DNA of 64,000 nucleotides from Streptomyces sp. AM 2-1-1 (lineage in GTDB: Bacteria > Actinomycetota > Actinomycetes > Streptomycetales > Streptomycetaceae), in the NCBI RefSeq assembly GCF_029167645.1, contig NZ_CP119147.1:3410001-3474000 (forward strand), written 5' to 3'. This document shows positions 23,821-32,991 of this stretch, piece after piece. The translations under genes and the position numbers were made by a program. The notes beneath the pieces are model-generated. The model made no database searches and was not told the DNA's origin. It saw only the letters and a list, made by a program, of their open reading frames with translations. Each line of letters opens with the position of its first letter. The first letter of the stretch is position 1.

Positions 23821-23944
23821 CGCAGAACCGCGCGGGCGGCGCCCGGGACAGGACGGTCTCCGTCCTCTGACTCCGCGCCACACCGGCCCCGCCCCGACGC
23901 CCGCCGTGCCCGCCCGCCCCGCTCATGCCGACGAGAGGCACCCC

Positions 23945-24190
23945 ATGACCGACCACGACATCCTCGCGAACATCGACGAACTCGTCGCCGAGGAACGGTC
24001 CCTGCGCGACCGGTCCACCGGCACCTCAGGGCTTTCCGGCGAGGAGAAGGCCCGGTTGCGTACGGTGGAGGTCCAACTCGATCAGTGCTGGGACCTGTTG
24101 CGGCAGCGACGCGCGCTGAGCGAGTACGGCGAGGACCCCTCGGAGGCCCGAGTACGACCGGCCGACGAGGTGGAGGGGTACCAGAACTGA
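23945..24190 (+). CDS. DUF2630 family protein
   Basis: An 81-residue acidic helical protein. It starts MTDHDILANIDELVAEERSL, then LSGEEKARLRTVEVQLDQCW and DLLRQRRALSEYGEDP, as in DUF2630 proteins, which are small two-helix proteins of unknown function in actinobacteria. ATG 23945 has GAGAGG upstream. The FUSC-type gene follows after 101 bp. Confidence 0.8.
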   Translation: MTDHDILANIDELVAEERSLRDRSTGTSGLSGEEKARLRTVEVQLDQCWDLLRQRRALSEYGEDPSEARVRPADEVEGYQN

Positions 24191-24291
24191 GCGGCACTCC
24201 CGCCGCCCGGCACCCGGCACCCGCCGAACCGCACCCACCGCACGACACGGTCCGGTCCGCACGCCGGGCGGACCCGACAGGAGAGTGAGCA

Positions 24292-26247
24292 GTGGCCACG
24301 GCCGGCGCCGACCCCGCAAAGCGACGCGTGACACCGCCGCCCTGGCTGCTGAACGGACTCCGCCCGCAGTCCAACCCGGTCCCCTGGGCTGCCGTGCTGC
24401 GCGCATCCCTCGCCATGGCCGCCCCGCTCGCCGTCGGCTTCGCCCTCGACCGACCCGCCTACGGGGCGCTCGTCTCCATGGGGGCGCTCTCCGGTGTCAT
24501 CGGCGACACCGCCGACGCCTACCGGATGCGCATCTTCAATATCGCCGTCCCCCAACTCTTCGGTGCGGTCGGCGTCGCCCTCGGATCGCTGGTGTACGGC
24601 ACCGGCTGGGCCGCTGTGGGCGTACTGACCGTCATCGCCCTGGTCTCCGGGATGATGTCGACGATCGGCGCCGTCGCCTCCGTGTCGGGCCTGCTGCTCC
24701 TGCTCAACTCCGTCGTAGGCGCCGGACTCCCGATGCCCGACCCCTGGTGGGTCGCCCCGCTGCTGCTGGCGCTCGGCGGTCTGGTGGTGCTGGCGCTCGC
24801 CCTGCTCTCCTGGCCGTTCCGCCGCCGGCTCCCCGAACGCGCTGCGGTCGCCCGCACCTACCGGGCGGTCGCCGCCCTCCTCCGCGCTGCCGGAACCCCC
24901 GCGTACGAGATGCACCGCCAGGACGTCACCGAGAGCCTCAACACCTCCTACGACCTGGTCCTTGCCCGCCGCGCCCGCTACCACGGCCGCAGTCCCGCCA
25001 TGGTGCGGATGCTCTCCCAGCTCAACGTCGTGATCCCCCTCGTCGAGGCGGCACCTGCCGTGCACGGGGAGGGCCGGCCGCTGCCCCCGGCCGTCCCGGC
25101 AGCGGTACGCGCGCTGGCCGAGGACATCGAACAGGGCCGCACCGGCCGCACCGTCCCCGACCTGCCACCGCCCGACTCCCCCGCCACCCAGGCGGTGGAC
25201 AGCGCGCTCCGCCACACGGCGACCGTCGTCCACCGGGCCGAGCCCGATCCCTACAACGTGGACGACCGGCTCGGCCGCCCCGCCGCCCTGCGCGTCCGCG
25301 TGCGGCGCTCCCTGCGCTCCGTCCTGCTCTCCGAGGCGTCCTGGCGCTACGGACTGCGCCTCGCCCTCTGCATCGGGCTGGCCCAGGCGCTCACCTCGCT
25401 CATCCCGGTGGACCGCTCCTACTGGGTGGCGCTCACCGTCACCTTCGTCCTCAAGCCGGACTACGGTTCGGTGTTCTCCCGGGCCGTGCTGCGGGCCGTG
25501 GGCACCGCCGCCGGACTGGTCGTCGCCGCTCCCGTACTGGCGGAGGTCCCGACCGGCTGGTGGTTCGTCCCGGTGATGGTGGTCCTCGCCGCGCTCATCC
25601 CGGCGCTGACGGCGAAGGGGTACGCGTTCCAGACCGCGGCCATCACCCCGCCGATCCTGCTCCTCTCCGACCTCCTCAACCACCAGGGACTGGACCTGGT
25701 GCAGCCACGCCTCATCGACAGCCTCCTCGGCTGCGCGATCGTGCTGGTGGCCGGCTACCTGCTCTGGCCGGAGAGCTGGCACACCCGCGTCGGCGCCCGG
25801 CTCGCGGACGCGGTGGAGGACACCGCTGATTACGTCGCCTACGCCTTCGACTTGACCAGCGCGCACGACCGGGCCGAGCGGGTCCGCGCCCGCCGGCGCC
25901 TGTACCGCGACCTGTCGGCCGTGCGGTCCGAATTCCAGCGCGCCCTGACCGAGCCGCCGCCCGTGGGTGCCCGGGCGGCGGCGTGGTGGCCGTTGGTCGT
26001 CGCGGTCGAGCGCATCGTCGACGCGGCGACAGCGGCCCGGGTACGGCTGAACTACGGAGCTCCTCCGCCGGAACCCGGCGAAGCCATCATGATCGAGGGA
26101 CAGTTGCGGGAGCTGGCCGAAGGAATCCGCTCCAGCGAGACCCTGGTGGGCGTACGGGCCGACCTCTCCGGCGACGAGGAGAGCGTGCTCCGTCCGCTCT
26201 GCCAGGAGGTCGCGGCCGCCCGGGCCATCGCATCCCCGCAGCCATGA
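24292..26247 (+). CDS. FUSC-family (aromatic acid exporter-like) membrane protein
   Basis: A 651-residue protein with two blocks of membrane helices (about 28-180 and 360-500) and two soluble blocks. The second membrane block starts RYGLRLALCIGLAQALTSLI and contains the conserved DRSYWVALTVTFVLKPDYG. That is the FUSC signature shared with AaeB/YccS-type efflux proteins and plant aluminium-activated transporters. Likely role is export of small organic acids, with no substrate evident. Start GTG 24292 has AGGAG upstream. The second parS lies four bases after the stop. Confidence 0.85.
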   Translation: MATAGADPAKRRVTPPPWLLNGLRPQSNPVPWAAVLRASLAMAAPLAVGFALDRPAYGALVSMGALSGVIGDTADAYRMRIFNIAVPQLFGAVGVALGSLVYGTGWAAVGVLTVIALVSGMMSTIGAVASVSGLLLLLNSVVGAGLPMPDPWWVAPLLLALGGLVVLALALLSWPFRRRLPERAAVARTYRAVAALLRAAGTPAYEMHRQDVTESLNTSYDLVLARRARYHGRSPAMVRMLSQLNVVIPLVEAAPAVHGEGRPLPPAVPAAVRALAEDIEQGRTGRTVPDLPPPDSPATQAVDSALRHTATVVHRAEPDPYNVDDRLGRPAALRVRVRRSLRSVLLSEASWRYGLRLALCIGLAQALTSLIPVDRSYWVALTVTFVLKPDYGSVFSRAVLRAVGTAAGLVVAAPVLAEVPTGWWFVPVMVVLAALIPALTAKGYAFQTAAITPPILLLSDLLNHQGLDLVQPRLIDSLLGCAIVLVAGYLLWPESWHTRVGARLADAVEDTADYVAYAFDLTSAHDRAERVRARRRLYRDLSAVRSEFQRALTEPPPVGARAAAWWPLVVAVERIVDAATAARVRLNYGAPPPEPGEAIMIEGQLRELAEGIRSSETLVGVRADLSGDEESVLRPLCQEVAAARAIASPQP

Positions 26248-26250
26248 CGG

Positions 26251-26266
26251 CGTTTCACGTGAAACA
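26251..26266. other. parS centromere-like site (ParB binding)
   Basis: CGTTTCACGTGAAACA matches the Streptomyces parS consensus at 15 of 16 bases (first base C instead of T) and contains the full 14-bp core palindrome GTTTCACGTGAAAC. It lies directly after the FUSC stop codon. Confidence 0.82.
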
Positions 26267-26347
26267 CAGAGAGTGAGCAGAGGAGTCGATGAGCGCGGGA
26301 GTGTCCGCGCCGCCCCACGCACGGCAGAAGACTGCCTGAAATACAAA

Positions 26348-26405
26348 CACTCATGCGTGAGTCGAACGCTTTCGCATGCACGGTCATCCACTCACGCGGG
26401 AGTCG
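26348..26405. promoter_or_regulatory. duplicated operator-like dyad upstream of 26456 gene
   Basis: CACTCATGCGTGAGTCG (26348-26364) and CACTCACGCGGGAGTCG (26389-26405) are 15 of 17 identical and both near-palindromic (ACTCA-N4-TGAGT). They are 41 bp apart, about four helical turns. Both precede the 26456 gene by 50-110 bp, overlapping where its promoter should be. Confidence 0.55.
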
Positions 26406-26455
26406 CGTACTGTACCTATCGCAACGTGAGTGTCACGTCGCGGGGAGGGGCCGTC

Positions 26456-26971
26456 ATGCGCATTCTGGAAGGCACGCCCGCAGAGATCGCGGAGTTCCTG
26501 CGTCTCACCGACCAGGCTGCCGAGGGCGATGTCGCCGAGACCGCCGACGTCCTGGCCGCGAGCGGTGGCATGGACGAGGCCTCGGTCCAGGCCTTCATCG
26601 ACCAGCGGGGACGGACCGACGCGGGCAAAGCCCGAGTGAGGAAGTACTTCGAGAAGCTCGGGCGTACAGGCGTCGAGATCGTCACCGGCCAGTCCGCGCG
26701 GACGAAGGACGGGCACACCGACTACCTGATGGTCCGCGACGACGGCCCGCGCCGCTTCGGCGCTGTCGCCTATGTGAAGCCCGCCAACAGCGGCCTCACC
26801 CTGCGCCTGACCCGGGAGGACGTGGCGGACGTCGACCCGGACCACATCCAGTTCCGCGATGTGCGGGCGGGCCACCAGTACGTCGTCAACTGCCCCCTCA
26901 CCTCGGACGAGGCCATCGATTGGGCTGTCGAACTCACCCTGCGGGCCCTCGCGAAGGTCCGCACGGCGTAA
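26456..26971 (+). CDS. unidentified protein of 171 residues
   Basis: A soluble, mixed charged protein starting MRILEGTPAEIAEFLRLTDQ. After an acidic helical N-terminal half, the C-terminal half is rich in beta-strand sequence (FGAVAYVKPANSGLTLRLTR, VRAGHQYVVNCPLTSDE) and ends with a helix. I do not recognise the family. The ATG at 26456 has GGGGAGGGG upstream, which fixes the start. The frame is open upstream to 26273 through the operator dyads, so that part is unlikely to be coding. A hairpin follows at 27051. Function cannot be inferred; the duplicated operator suggests tight or self regulation. Confidence 0.75.
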   Translation: MRILEGTPAEIAEFLRLTDQAAEGDVAETADVLAASGGMDEASVQAFIDQRGRTDAGKARVRKYFEKLGRTGVEIVTGQSARTKDGHTDYLMVRDDGPRRFGAVAYVKPANSGLTLRLTREDVADVDPDHIQFRDVRAGHQYVVNCPLTSDEAIDWAVELTLRALAKVRTA

Positions 26972-27293
26972 CTCCCGGCTCCGGGGGGGGGACGAGCGGG
27001 CCGCAGCCGCGCCCCGGCGCAACTCCCCCGCACACCACCCGCGACCCCGACGCCCGTCATCCACCGATGACGGGCGTTCGTCAGGACGTCCCCGAGCACG
27101 GCTCGGCAGTCCCCGTCGGCCGTCCCCGGCACGTGCGCGGGACGTCATGCGGGTCGACCCGCATCCACGAGAAAGGACGCACCGCAGCGACGAGCGAGAA
27201 TCCGGTGCGGGCACCAGGATCCTCGCCGCCGGGGGTACGAGCCGTGGAAAGCCCACGAGGTACCGCATCGGCCACACCGGCTCGACGGAAAAG
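26972..27293. other. intergenic gap between convergent genes
   Basis: No gene seen. It contains the hairpin at 27051-27076. Frames crossing it lack ribosome binding sites and family resemblance. Confidence 0.35.
27051..27076. terminator. hairpin downstream of 26456 gene
   Basis: Arms CGCCCGTCAT (27051-27060) and ATGACGGGCG (27067-27076) pair perfectly over a 6-base loop, followed by TTCGTC. It suits termination of the 26456 transcript. Confidence 0.6.
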
Positions 27294-27707
27294 TCAGGTA
27301 CGGCCGGGACCGGCGTCCCGCCCGCCCTGGAGCCGCTCCATCTCGCGCCGGTCCCGCTTGGTGGGGCGCCCGGCGCCCCGGTCGCGGACCGGCACCTGGA
27401 GAGCCACGTCGCGCGGGGGCGGTGGCGGGCTGGTGTCGACGAAGCACTCCACGGCGACCGGTGCGCCGACACGCTTCTTCACGATCTTGGACACGGTGAC
27501 GATCCGGTCCCGGCCCTCGTGCCTCAGACGCACCTCGTCACCCACGCGCACGGCTTGGGCGGGCTTGGCGCGTTCCCCGGCGACCTTGACGTGGCCAGCA
27601 CGGCAGGCGGCTGCCGCCTGCGCCCGGGTCTTCGTCAACCGGACCGACCAGATCCACACATCGACCCGGACGCTGCCTGCCGCCTGCGGAGCCTCACCGG
27701 AAACCAT
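27294..27707 (-). CDS. S4-domain RNA-binding protein (HslR/Hsp15-like)
   Basis: A 137-residue basic protein. The S4 domain occupies about 14-75: VRVDVWIWSVRLTKTRAQAA, ACRAGHVKVAGERAKPAQ and VRVGDEVRL. The Hsp15 (HslR) family binds free 50S subunits carrying nascent chains and recycles stalled ribosomes. The tail (GRPTKRDRREMERL) is the usual basic extension. ATG 27707 has CGGAGA just upstream. It is not in an operon and is divergent from the VWA gene. Confidence 0.85.
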   Translation of the reverse strand: MVSGEAPQAAGSVRVDVWIWSVRLTKTRAQAAAACRAGHVKVAGERAKPAQAVRVGDEVRLRHEGRDRIVTVSKIVKKRVGAPVAVECFVDTSPPPPPRDVALQVPVRDRGAGRPTKRDRREMERLQGGRDAGPGRT

Positions 27708-28039
27708 TCTCCGACTGTAACGGGGGAGCCGGTCGCGGGGACACCGTCGCCTGACCGGTCACCCGGACACCCGGCAGACGTCAACCGTGCGCACACCGTG
27801 ACGGGGTACGTCCGTCCGGGTGTTGAGATACACGCCCACCCCCGCCCGGCGAAGTCCCGCTGACCGCCGAACTCTTGGGTTCTCGCAAAGGAAACGGTTG
27901 CGCGTCGGTTCACCCGCGTGCGGGCCGGACCGCCGAACGGCCTGATCCGGCCGCTAACCTTACGTATCCGTCCTGGCCAGGGATGATTTTCCACCGGTCG
28001 GACATTTCTCGCACCCAACTCATGCGAAAGGCCTCGCCC
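27708..28039. other. divergent intergenic region
   Basis: This stretch must contain the promoters of the S4-domain gene and the VWA gene. No small gene or clear operator is seen. The frame of the VWA gene is open back to 27875 but its codons there do not resemble the family start. Confidence 0.35.
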
Positions 28040-29788
28040 ATGGGCATTCGGAGCTTGCTGCGCAAGGTGTTCGGCCGGGAGCAGGACGAGCCGACCACGG
28101 CCACCGTTCCGCCCCAGGGTGAGCGCGCGCGATCGACGGAACCGGAATCGGAAGCAGTGCCGGAGAGCACGTCCGCCGCCGAGCCGAAGGTGACCGTTCC
28201 CGCGCCCGCCGCTTCCCCCCTCTCCTCCGCCTCCCGCCATTCGGCGGACGCAGGTACGGGCGACTCCGGCGGGCCGGCCGAGCCGGACAAGGGAACCGCC
28301 GCCGCGCTGGTGGCCGCCGCCTTCGACCAGCCCACCGCCGCCCCGCACCCGACGGTGCCGGCCCAGAACACCGGTCCCAAGGCCGCCTCCGAGGTGAAGC
28401 CCGCGCCCACCCCCGAGGCCCCTGCGGCCTCCGAAGCCCCTGCGGAGCCGGTCGCCGAAGCGGAAGCGGAACCGGTCATCGGGACGGAGCCGGTCGACGG
28501 GGCGGAGAAGCCCGGGAGCCGCGAGGCCACGGAGACCACCGCGCTCGCGGAGACCACCGAGGCCGAAAAGAACCCCGCGGCCGAGGAGACCCCTGCGGCC
28601 GAGGAGACCCCCGCGCCGGCGAAGGCCGAGGAGCCCGCGGTCGTCGAGCCGGAGGTCCTCGCGGCCGCCATCACGATCGACCTGGACCCGGAGCCCGAGC
28701 CCGAGACCGAACCGGCACCCGCCCCGGCACCGACCGTCACCCCGCAGGCGCCGGAAGGCGACGCGGATTCGCAGCCGGAGACCACCGGGGCCCCGGACAC
28801 CGCTGCGGCCGGAGCCGCCGAGCCCGGGACCGCTCCGAAGGCCGACGCCGCCGCGCAGGCCACCGAGGCGGCCCTCGACGCGATCATCATCGATTACGAA
28901 CCCTCCGATGGGACTGCGGAGGGTTCCGAAGAGCCTGCGGAGGCTGCGGAGGGTTCCGAGGAGGCGGCGGAGGCGGCCGGGACGCCCGCCCCGGAGCAGG
29001 CGTCCCCGGAAGCCGCAGCCGCCCCGGGCCCCGAGGCCGTCCCGGCACCGGTGTCCTCCCCGCGAATCGCAGCCGCCCCGGCCGCCGCCACCACGGCCAG
29101 GCCCGCCACCTCGCTCGCCCGCGTGAAGTCCCGCGCCCCCGGCCTGGTCGCCCCGTACAAGTCCGCGCAGGCCGCCCTCAAGGCGCAGGGACTGACCGGG
29201 CTGCGGGCCTCCGTCTACCTGGTGCTCGACCGCTCCGGCTCCATGCGGCCTTACTACAAGGACGGCAGCGCCCAGCACCTCGGTGACCGCACGCTGGCCC
29301 TCGCCGCGCACCTGGACGAGAACGCCTCGGTCTCCGTGGTCTTCTTCTCCACCGACGTCGACGGCACCGGCACCCTCGGGCTCGACAGCCACGAGGGCCG
29401 TATCGACGGGCTGCACGCCGGACTGGGCCGCCTCGGGCGGACCCACTACCACCGTGCCGTCGAAGAGGTCGTCGCCCACTACGAGAAGTCCGGCGCCACC
29501 GGCCCCGCGCTGGTCGTCTTCCAGACGGACGGCCCGCCGGACGCCAAGGTCGCGGCCAAGCAGGCGCTGACCGAGGCCGCCCGGCTGCCGCTCTACTTCC
29601 AGTTCGTCGCGTTCGGCGACCCCGACGCCAAGGGCTTCGACTTCCTGCGGAAGCTGGACGCCGACCACGCCGGCTTCTTCCACGCGGGCCCCGCGCCGGC
29701 CTCGATCCCGGACGCCACGTTCTACCGCGAGATCCTCACCGGACTGCCCGCCTGGATCGCGGGCCGCTCCGGCGGCTCGGCGGGCTGA
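28040..29788 (+). CDS. VWA-domain protein with long acidic low-complexity region
   Basis: A 582-residue protein. A short basic start, [14 protein letters not shown], is followed by about 350 residues of Ala/Pro/Glu-rich low complexity, including repeats of AAEETP and EGSEE. A Lys/Arg-containing linker follows, then a C-terminal von Willebrand A domain. The MIDAS motif DRSGSM is at 397-402, with later TDG ([12 protein letters not shown]) and acidic turns. It resembles TerF/TerY-like VWA proteins of the tellurium-stress system, which bind divalent metal and act as scaffolds. ATG 28040 has AAAGG upstream. An in-frame ATG at 28022 has none. A strong hairpin separates it from metG. Confidence 0.8.
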   Translation: MGIRSLLRKVFGREQDEPTTATVPPQGERARSTEPESEAVPESTSAAEPKVTVPAPAASPLSSASRHSADAGTGDSGGPAEPDKGTAAALVAAAFDQPTAAPHPTVPAQNTGPKAASEVKPAPTPEAPAASEAPAEPVAEAEAEPVIGTEPVDGAEKPGSREATETTALAETTEAEKNPAAEETPAAEETPAPAKAEEPAVVEPEVLAAAITIDLDPEPEPETEPAPAPAPTVTPQAPEGDADSQPETTGAPDTAAAGAAEPGTAPKADAAAQATEAALDAIIIDYEPSDGTAEGSEEPAEAAEGSEEAAEAAGTPAPEQASPEAAAAPGPEAVPAPVSSPRIAAAPAAATTARPATSLARVKSRAPGLVAPYKSAQAALKAQGLTGLRASVYLVLDRSGSMRPYYKDGSAQHLGDRTLALAAHLDENASVSVVFFSTDVDGTGTLGLDSHEGRIDGLHAGLGRLGRTHYHRAVEEVVAHYEKSGATGPALVVFQTDGPPDAKVAAKQALTEAARLPLYFQFVAFGDPDAKGFDFLRKLDADHAGFFHAGPAPASIPDATFYREILTGLPAWIAGRSGGSAG

Positions 29789-29841
29789 CCTCCGTACCGT
29801 CGCGCACCGCGCTCCATCGCTCCACCGCTCCACCGCACGTC

Positions 29842-29871
29842 ACGGCGGGCCCGGGTCACCGGGCCCGCCGT
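29842..29871 (+). terminator. terminator hairpin after VWA gene
   Basis: Arms ACGGCGGGCCCGG (29842-29854) and CCGGGCCCGCCGT (29859-29871) pair perfectly over a GTCA loop. It lies between the VWA stop and metG. Confidence 0.7.
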
Positions 29872-29971
29872 CCGCGTCCCGGACCCGGGGGCGGTCACCG
29901 GCGCGGGTTCCGGGCGGGAGCGAGGTACCAGGAGTCGGGGGAACCTCCTGCGGACCGTTAGGATTTTGACC

Positions 29972-31579
29972 ATGGCGGCCACTGGATCCGAGAAGCAGGG
30001 AGAGACGTCGTTCTACGTCTCCACCCCCATTTACTACGTCAACGACGCTCCTCACCTGGGCCACGCCTACACGACCGTCGCAGGCGACGTGCTCACGCGC
30101 TGGCACCGCCAGCGCGGCGAGAAGGTGTGGTACCTCACCGGCACGGACGAGCACGGTCAGAAGATCATGCGCACGGCCGATCAGCACGGCGTCACCCCGC
30201 AGGCCTGGTGCGACAAGCTCGTCGAAGAGGCGTGGAAGCCCCTCTGGGAGCACCTCGACATCGCGAACGACGACTTCATCCGCACCACGGAGAAGCGCCA
30301 CACCGACCGGGTGCAGGAGTTCGTCCAGGACCTGTACGACAAGGACGAGATCTACAAGGGTGGGTACGAAGGCCCGTACTGCGTGGGCTGCGAGGAGTAC
30401 AAGCTCCCGGGGGACCTCATCCAGGCCGAGGACGGCACGCCCCTGTGCCCGATCCACAAGAAGCCGGTGGAGATCCTCAAGGAGGAGAACTACTTCTTCA
30501 AGCTGAGCGCGTACGGCCCGAAGCTGCTGGAGTTCTACGAGGCCAACCCCGGCTTCATCCAGCCGGAGTCCGCCCGCAACGAGGTCGTCAACTTCGTCAA
30601 GCAGGGACTCCAGGACCTTTCGATCTCCCGCTCGACCTTCGACTGGGGCGTCCCGGTGCCGTGGGACGAGAAGCACGTCATCTACGTGTGGGTCGACGCG
30701 CTGCTCAACTACGCGACGGCGGTCGGTTACGGCGCCAACCAGGAGAAGTTCGACGGGACCTTCCCGGCCGACGTCCACCTGGTCGGCAAGGACATCCTCC
30801 GCTTCCACGCGGTGATCTGGCCCGCCATGCTGATGGCCCAGGGCCTCCCGCTGCCGGGCCGGATCGCGGCCAACGGCTGGCTGATGGTCGGCGGCGAGAA
30901 GATGTCGAAGTCGAACCTGACCGGCATCAAGCCGCAGGACCTCACCTCGCACTTCGGTGTGGACGCCTACCGCTGGTACTTCCTGCGCGCCATCGCCTTC
31001 GGCAGCGACGGCTCCTTCTCGTGGGAGGACTTCTCGGCGCGCTACACCTCCGAGCTGGCCAACGACTACGGCAACCTCGCCTCCCGCGTCGCCGCGATGA
31101 TCGGCAAGTACTTCGGCGGCACGCTGCCCGGGGCCACCGCCGCGGGGGACGCCGAGCAGGCGGTCCAGGACGGTCTGGCGAAGGCGGTCGCCGCAGCGGA
31201 CCTGAAGATCGGCGAGGAGCTCGACTTCCAGGCCGGCATCCTGGCCATCTTCGACTTCGTGAAGCAGGTCAACGGCTACATCACGGAGCAGGAGCCGTGG
31301 AAGGTGGCCAAGGACGGCTCGCCCGAGGGGCAGGCCCGTCTCGCGACGATCCTGTACACGGCGTCCGAGGCGCTGCGGGGTGTCGCGGTGCTGCTGAACC
31401 CGGTGATGCCGGAGACCTCGCAGAAGCTGTGGGAGTCGCTCGGTGCCGAGCCCTCGCTGGGCGCCCTCGCCGACCAGCGCGTTCAGGACGCGGGCACCTG
31501 GGGCCGGCTGCCCGCCGGCGTCACGGTCACCAAGGGCGCGGTGCTCTTCCCGCGCCTGGAGGAGAAGCCGGCCGCGTAG
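29972..31579 (+). CDS. metG: methionyl-tRNA synthetase
   Basis: A 535-residue class I synthetase that charges tRNA-Met for initiation and elongation. HIGH motif HLGH is at 28-31 (DAPHLGHAY) and KMSKS is exact at about 310-314 (GGEKMSKSNL). A single zinc knuckle is visible: YCVGCEEY with CPIH about 30 residues later. The C-terminal part is the usual helical anticodon-binding domain, and there is no C-terminal tRNA-binding (Arc1p-like) domain. ATG 29972 has AGGA eight bases upstream. A TTG six bases earlier lies too close to that site. Essential gene. Confidence 0.97.
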   Translation: MAATGSEKQGETSFYVSTPIYYVNDAPHLGHAYTTVAGDVLTRWHRQRGEKVWYLTGTDEHGQKIMRTADQHGVTPQAWCDKLVEEAWKPLWEHLDIANDDFIRTTEKRHTDRVQEFVQDLYDKDEIYKGGYEGPYCVGCEEYKLPGDLIQAEDGTPLCPIHKKPVEILKEENYFFKLSAYGPKLLEFYEANPGFIQPESARNEVVNFVKQGLQDLSISRSTFDWGVPVPWDEKHVIYVWVDALLNYATAVGYGANQEKFDGTFPADVHLVGKDILRFHAVIWPAMLMAQGLPLPGRIAANGWLMVGGEKMSKSNLTGIKPQDLTSHFGVDAYRWYFLRAIAFGSDGSFSWEDFSARYTSELANDYGNLASRVAAMIGKYFGGTLPGATAAGDAEQAVQDGLAKAVAAADLKIGEELDFQAGILAIFDFVKQVNGYITEQEPWKVAKDGSPEGQARLATILYTASEALRGVAVLLNPVMPETSQKLWESLGAEPSLGALADQRVQDAGTWGRLPAGVTVTKGAVLFPRLEEKPAA

Positions 31580-31623
31580 TCGTACGCCCGCGGACCGGCC
31601 CCGGCCGGAGTCCGCGGACCGAC

Positions 31624-31660
31624 CCGGAAGGGCGGGACCCCCGTGGCCCCGCCCTTCCGG
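31624..31660. terminator. hairpin between metG and convergent L,D-transpeptidase
   Basis: Arms CCGGAAGGGCGGG (31624-31636) and CCCGCCCTTCCGG (31648-31660) pair perfectly over an 11-base loop. It is well placed to terminate both convergent genes. Confidence 0.7.
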
Positions 31661-31697
31661 CGTACCCGCCCTCGCGGCAGCAGGTCCGCAGGGGCCG

Positions 31698-32735
31698 TCA
31701 GCGCGCCAGCGAGGCCTTGTCGCCCATCACGACGACCGGCTTCTTCGCCGGGTCGAGCGTGCGCAGCAACTCCTTCATCCGCTCCTCCGAGACGGAGACA
31801 CACCCCTGGGTCGGGCCGCCGTGGTCCACGTGGATCCAGATGCCGCCGCCCCGGTCCTCGCCGAGCGGCCGCTCGTGGTCGATCGGGCTGACGCCTTCGA
31901 CGCGGTTGTAGTTGATGGCCACGACGTAGTCGAAGGAGCCCTCCAGGGGTTCGCCGAAGAACCCGTCGCCCTCCACCGCGAAGTACTCCTCCTCGTCGTA
32001 CGGGAGCCGGCTGCCGGGATCGGGCAGTCTGCCGCCCGCGTCGGTGAGGCCGAAGACGCCCACCGGGGACCGGAGATCGCCGGTGGAGTGCTCGGCGGTC
32101 CACCCCTCCATGCCGTTGTGGGCGGCCCACGGCTCGGTGGCGGGTGTCCAGCCCCGGTCCGGGGCTTCGCGGACGTACAGGACGGCGGTGGACTCGTTGG
32201 AGTCCGCGTTCCGGCCGGTCACGACGAACGCCTGCCGGGTGTCGGCCGGGATCTCCGCCAGGGTCTCCGGCCCCAGCCCCGGGATCGCCGTCGGGAGCAC
32301 GGAAGGAACGGACAGGGCGGACGGGGCGGACGGGGCGGACGGGGCGGACGGGGCGGACGGGGCCGGCGACCCGGGAACGACGGGCCGGGCGGCGGCCGGG
32401 GCGGAGGGAGCGGGAGGAGCGGCGGGCGCGGCGGACCGGGCGAGGACACCGACGGAGCCCTGGCCGCCTTCACCGTCCGACCCGGCCACCTCCGCTCCCT
32501 TCGGCACGGGCCCGGAGGAGGCGGGTGCGCCGCAGCCGGTGAGCACCAGGAAGAGAGCGAGAAAGGGCGCGAGGAGGGGCACGACGAGCAGGTGCGGTCG
32601 GCAACGACCAGCGGATGGGGCGGTCGCGGCGGAGACGCCACCCCGGCGCCGGAGAGCGCCCGGGCCCCGGACGAGGCGCCGGTGGGAGGAGACGGACGGC
32701 GGGAGGGAGACGCGCGGACGGTGGGAGACGGACAC
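31698..32735 (-). CDS. L,D-transpeptidase-family (YkuD) lipoprotein
   Basis: A 345-residue exported protein. After a 45-residue Arg-rich N-region comes a hydrophobic core (LLVVPLLAPFLALFLVL) and lipobox LTGC with Cys68. Residues 95-150 are Ala/Pro/Ser repeats (SAPSAPSAPSA) encoded by a 9-bp tandem repeat at about 32318-32365. The catalytic YkuD domain ends with WIHVDHGGPTQGCVSVS, giving His302/305 and Cys312. Such enzymes make 3-3 peptidoglycan crosslinks or related bonds, or attach proteins. GTG 32735 has CAGGAG ten bases upstream. The N-region before the lipobox is unusually long. Confidence 0.82.
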   Translation of the reverse strand: MSVSHRPRVSLPPSVSSHRRLVRGPGALRRRGGVSAATAPSAGRCRPHLLVVPLLAPFLALFLVLTGCGAPASSGPVPKGAEVAGSDGEGGQGSVGVLARSAAPAAPPAPSAPAAARPVVPGSPAPSAPSAPSAPSAPSALSVPSVLPTAIPGLGPETLAEIPADTRQAFVVTGRNADSNESTAVLYVREAPDRGWTPATEPWAAHNGMEGWTAEHSTGDLRSPVGVFGLTDAGGRLPDPGSRLPYDEEEYFAVEGDGFFGEPLEGSFDYVVAINYNRVEGVSPIDHERPLGEDRGGGIWIHVDHGGPTQGCVSVSEERMKELLRTLDPAKKPVVVMGDKASLAR

Positions 32736-32907
32736 GGGGCGGGCTCCTGAGTGGTTCTGACTGACTTCCTCTCAGGAGCCACTCTTCGCCGCCTCCGCCG
32801 CTCCCGAATCCGGGCGGGGGCCATCCGGCGGTACACCCGCCCGCCGGTCGGCCGCCGGCGGCACGGCGTCCCGTCCGGCGAGCTTCACCGGCACCCCGTA
32901 ACGACGC

Positions 32908-32939
32908 AACAGCCCCCGATCGGCGGATCGGGGGCTGTT
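32908..32939. terminator. strong terminator hairpin overlapping parS
   Basis: Arms AACAGCCCCCGATC (32908-32921) and GATCGGGGGCTGTT (32926-32939) are perfect over a GGCG loop, followed by T. It overlaps the first four bases of the parS core. It probably serves the aspS transcript arriving from the right, although it lies 235 bp beyond the aspS stop. Confidence 0.65.
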
Positions 32940-32951
32940 TCACGTGAAACG
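32936..32951. other. parS centromere-like site (ParB binding)
   Basis: TGTTTCACGTGAAACG matches the Streptomyces parS consensus at 15 of 16 bases (last base G instead of A) and contains the 14-bp core GTTTCACGTGAAAC. Confidence 0.82.
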
Positions 32952-32991
32952 TACGGAGCCGGGGCCCCGAGCGGCCGACGCGGTGCCCTTG

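Noticed and set aside
32318..32365. GGGGCGGAC repeats considered as a second G-quadruplex
   Set aside because: They are the 9-bp coding repeats of the Ala-Pro-Ser linker, better explained as a protein repeat.
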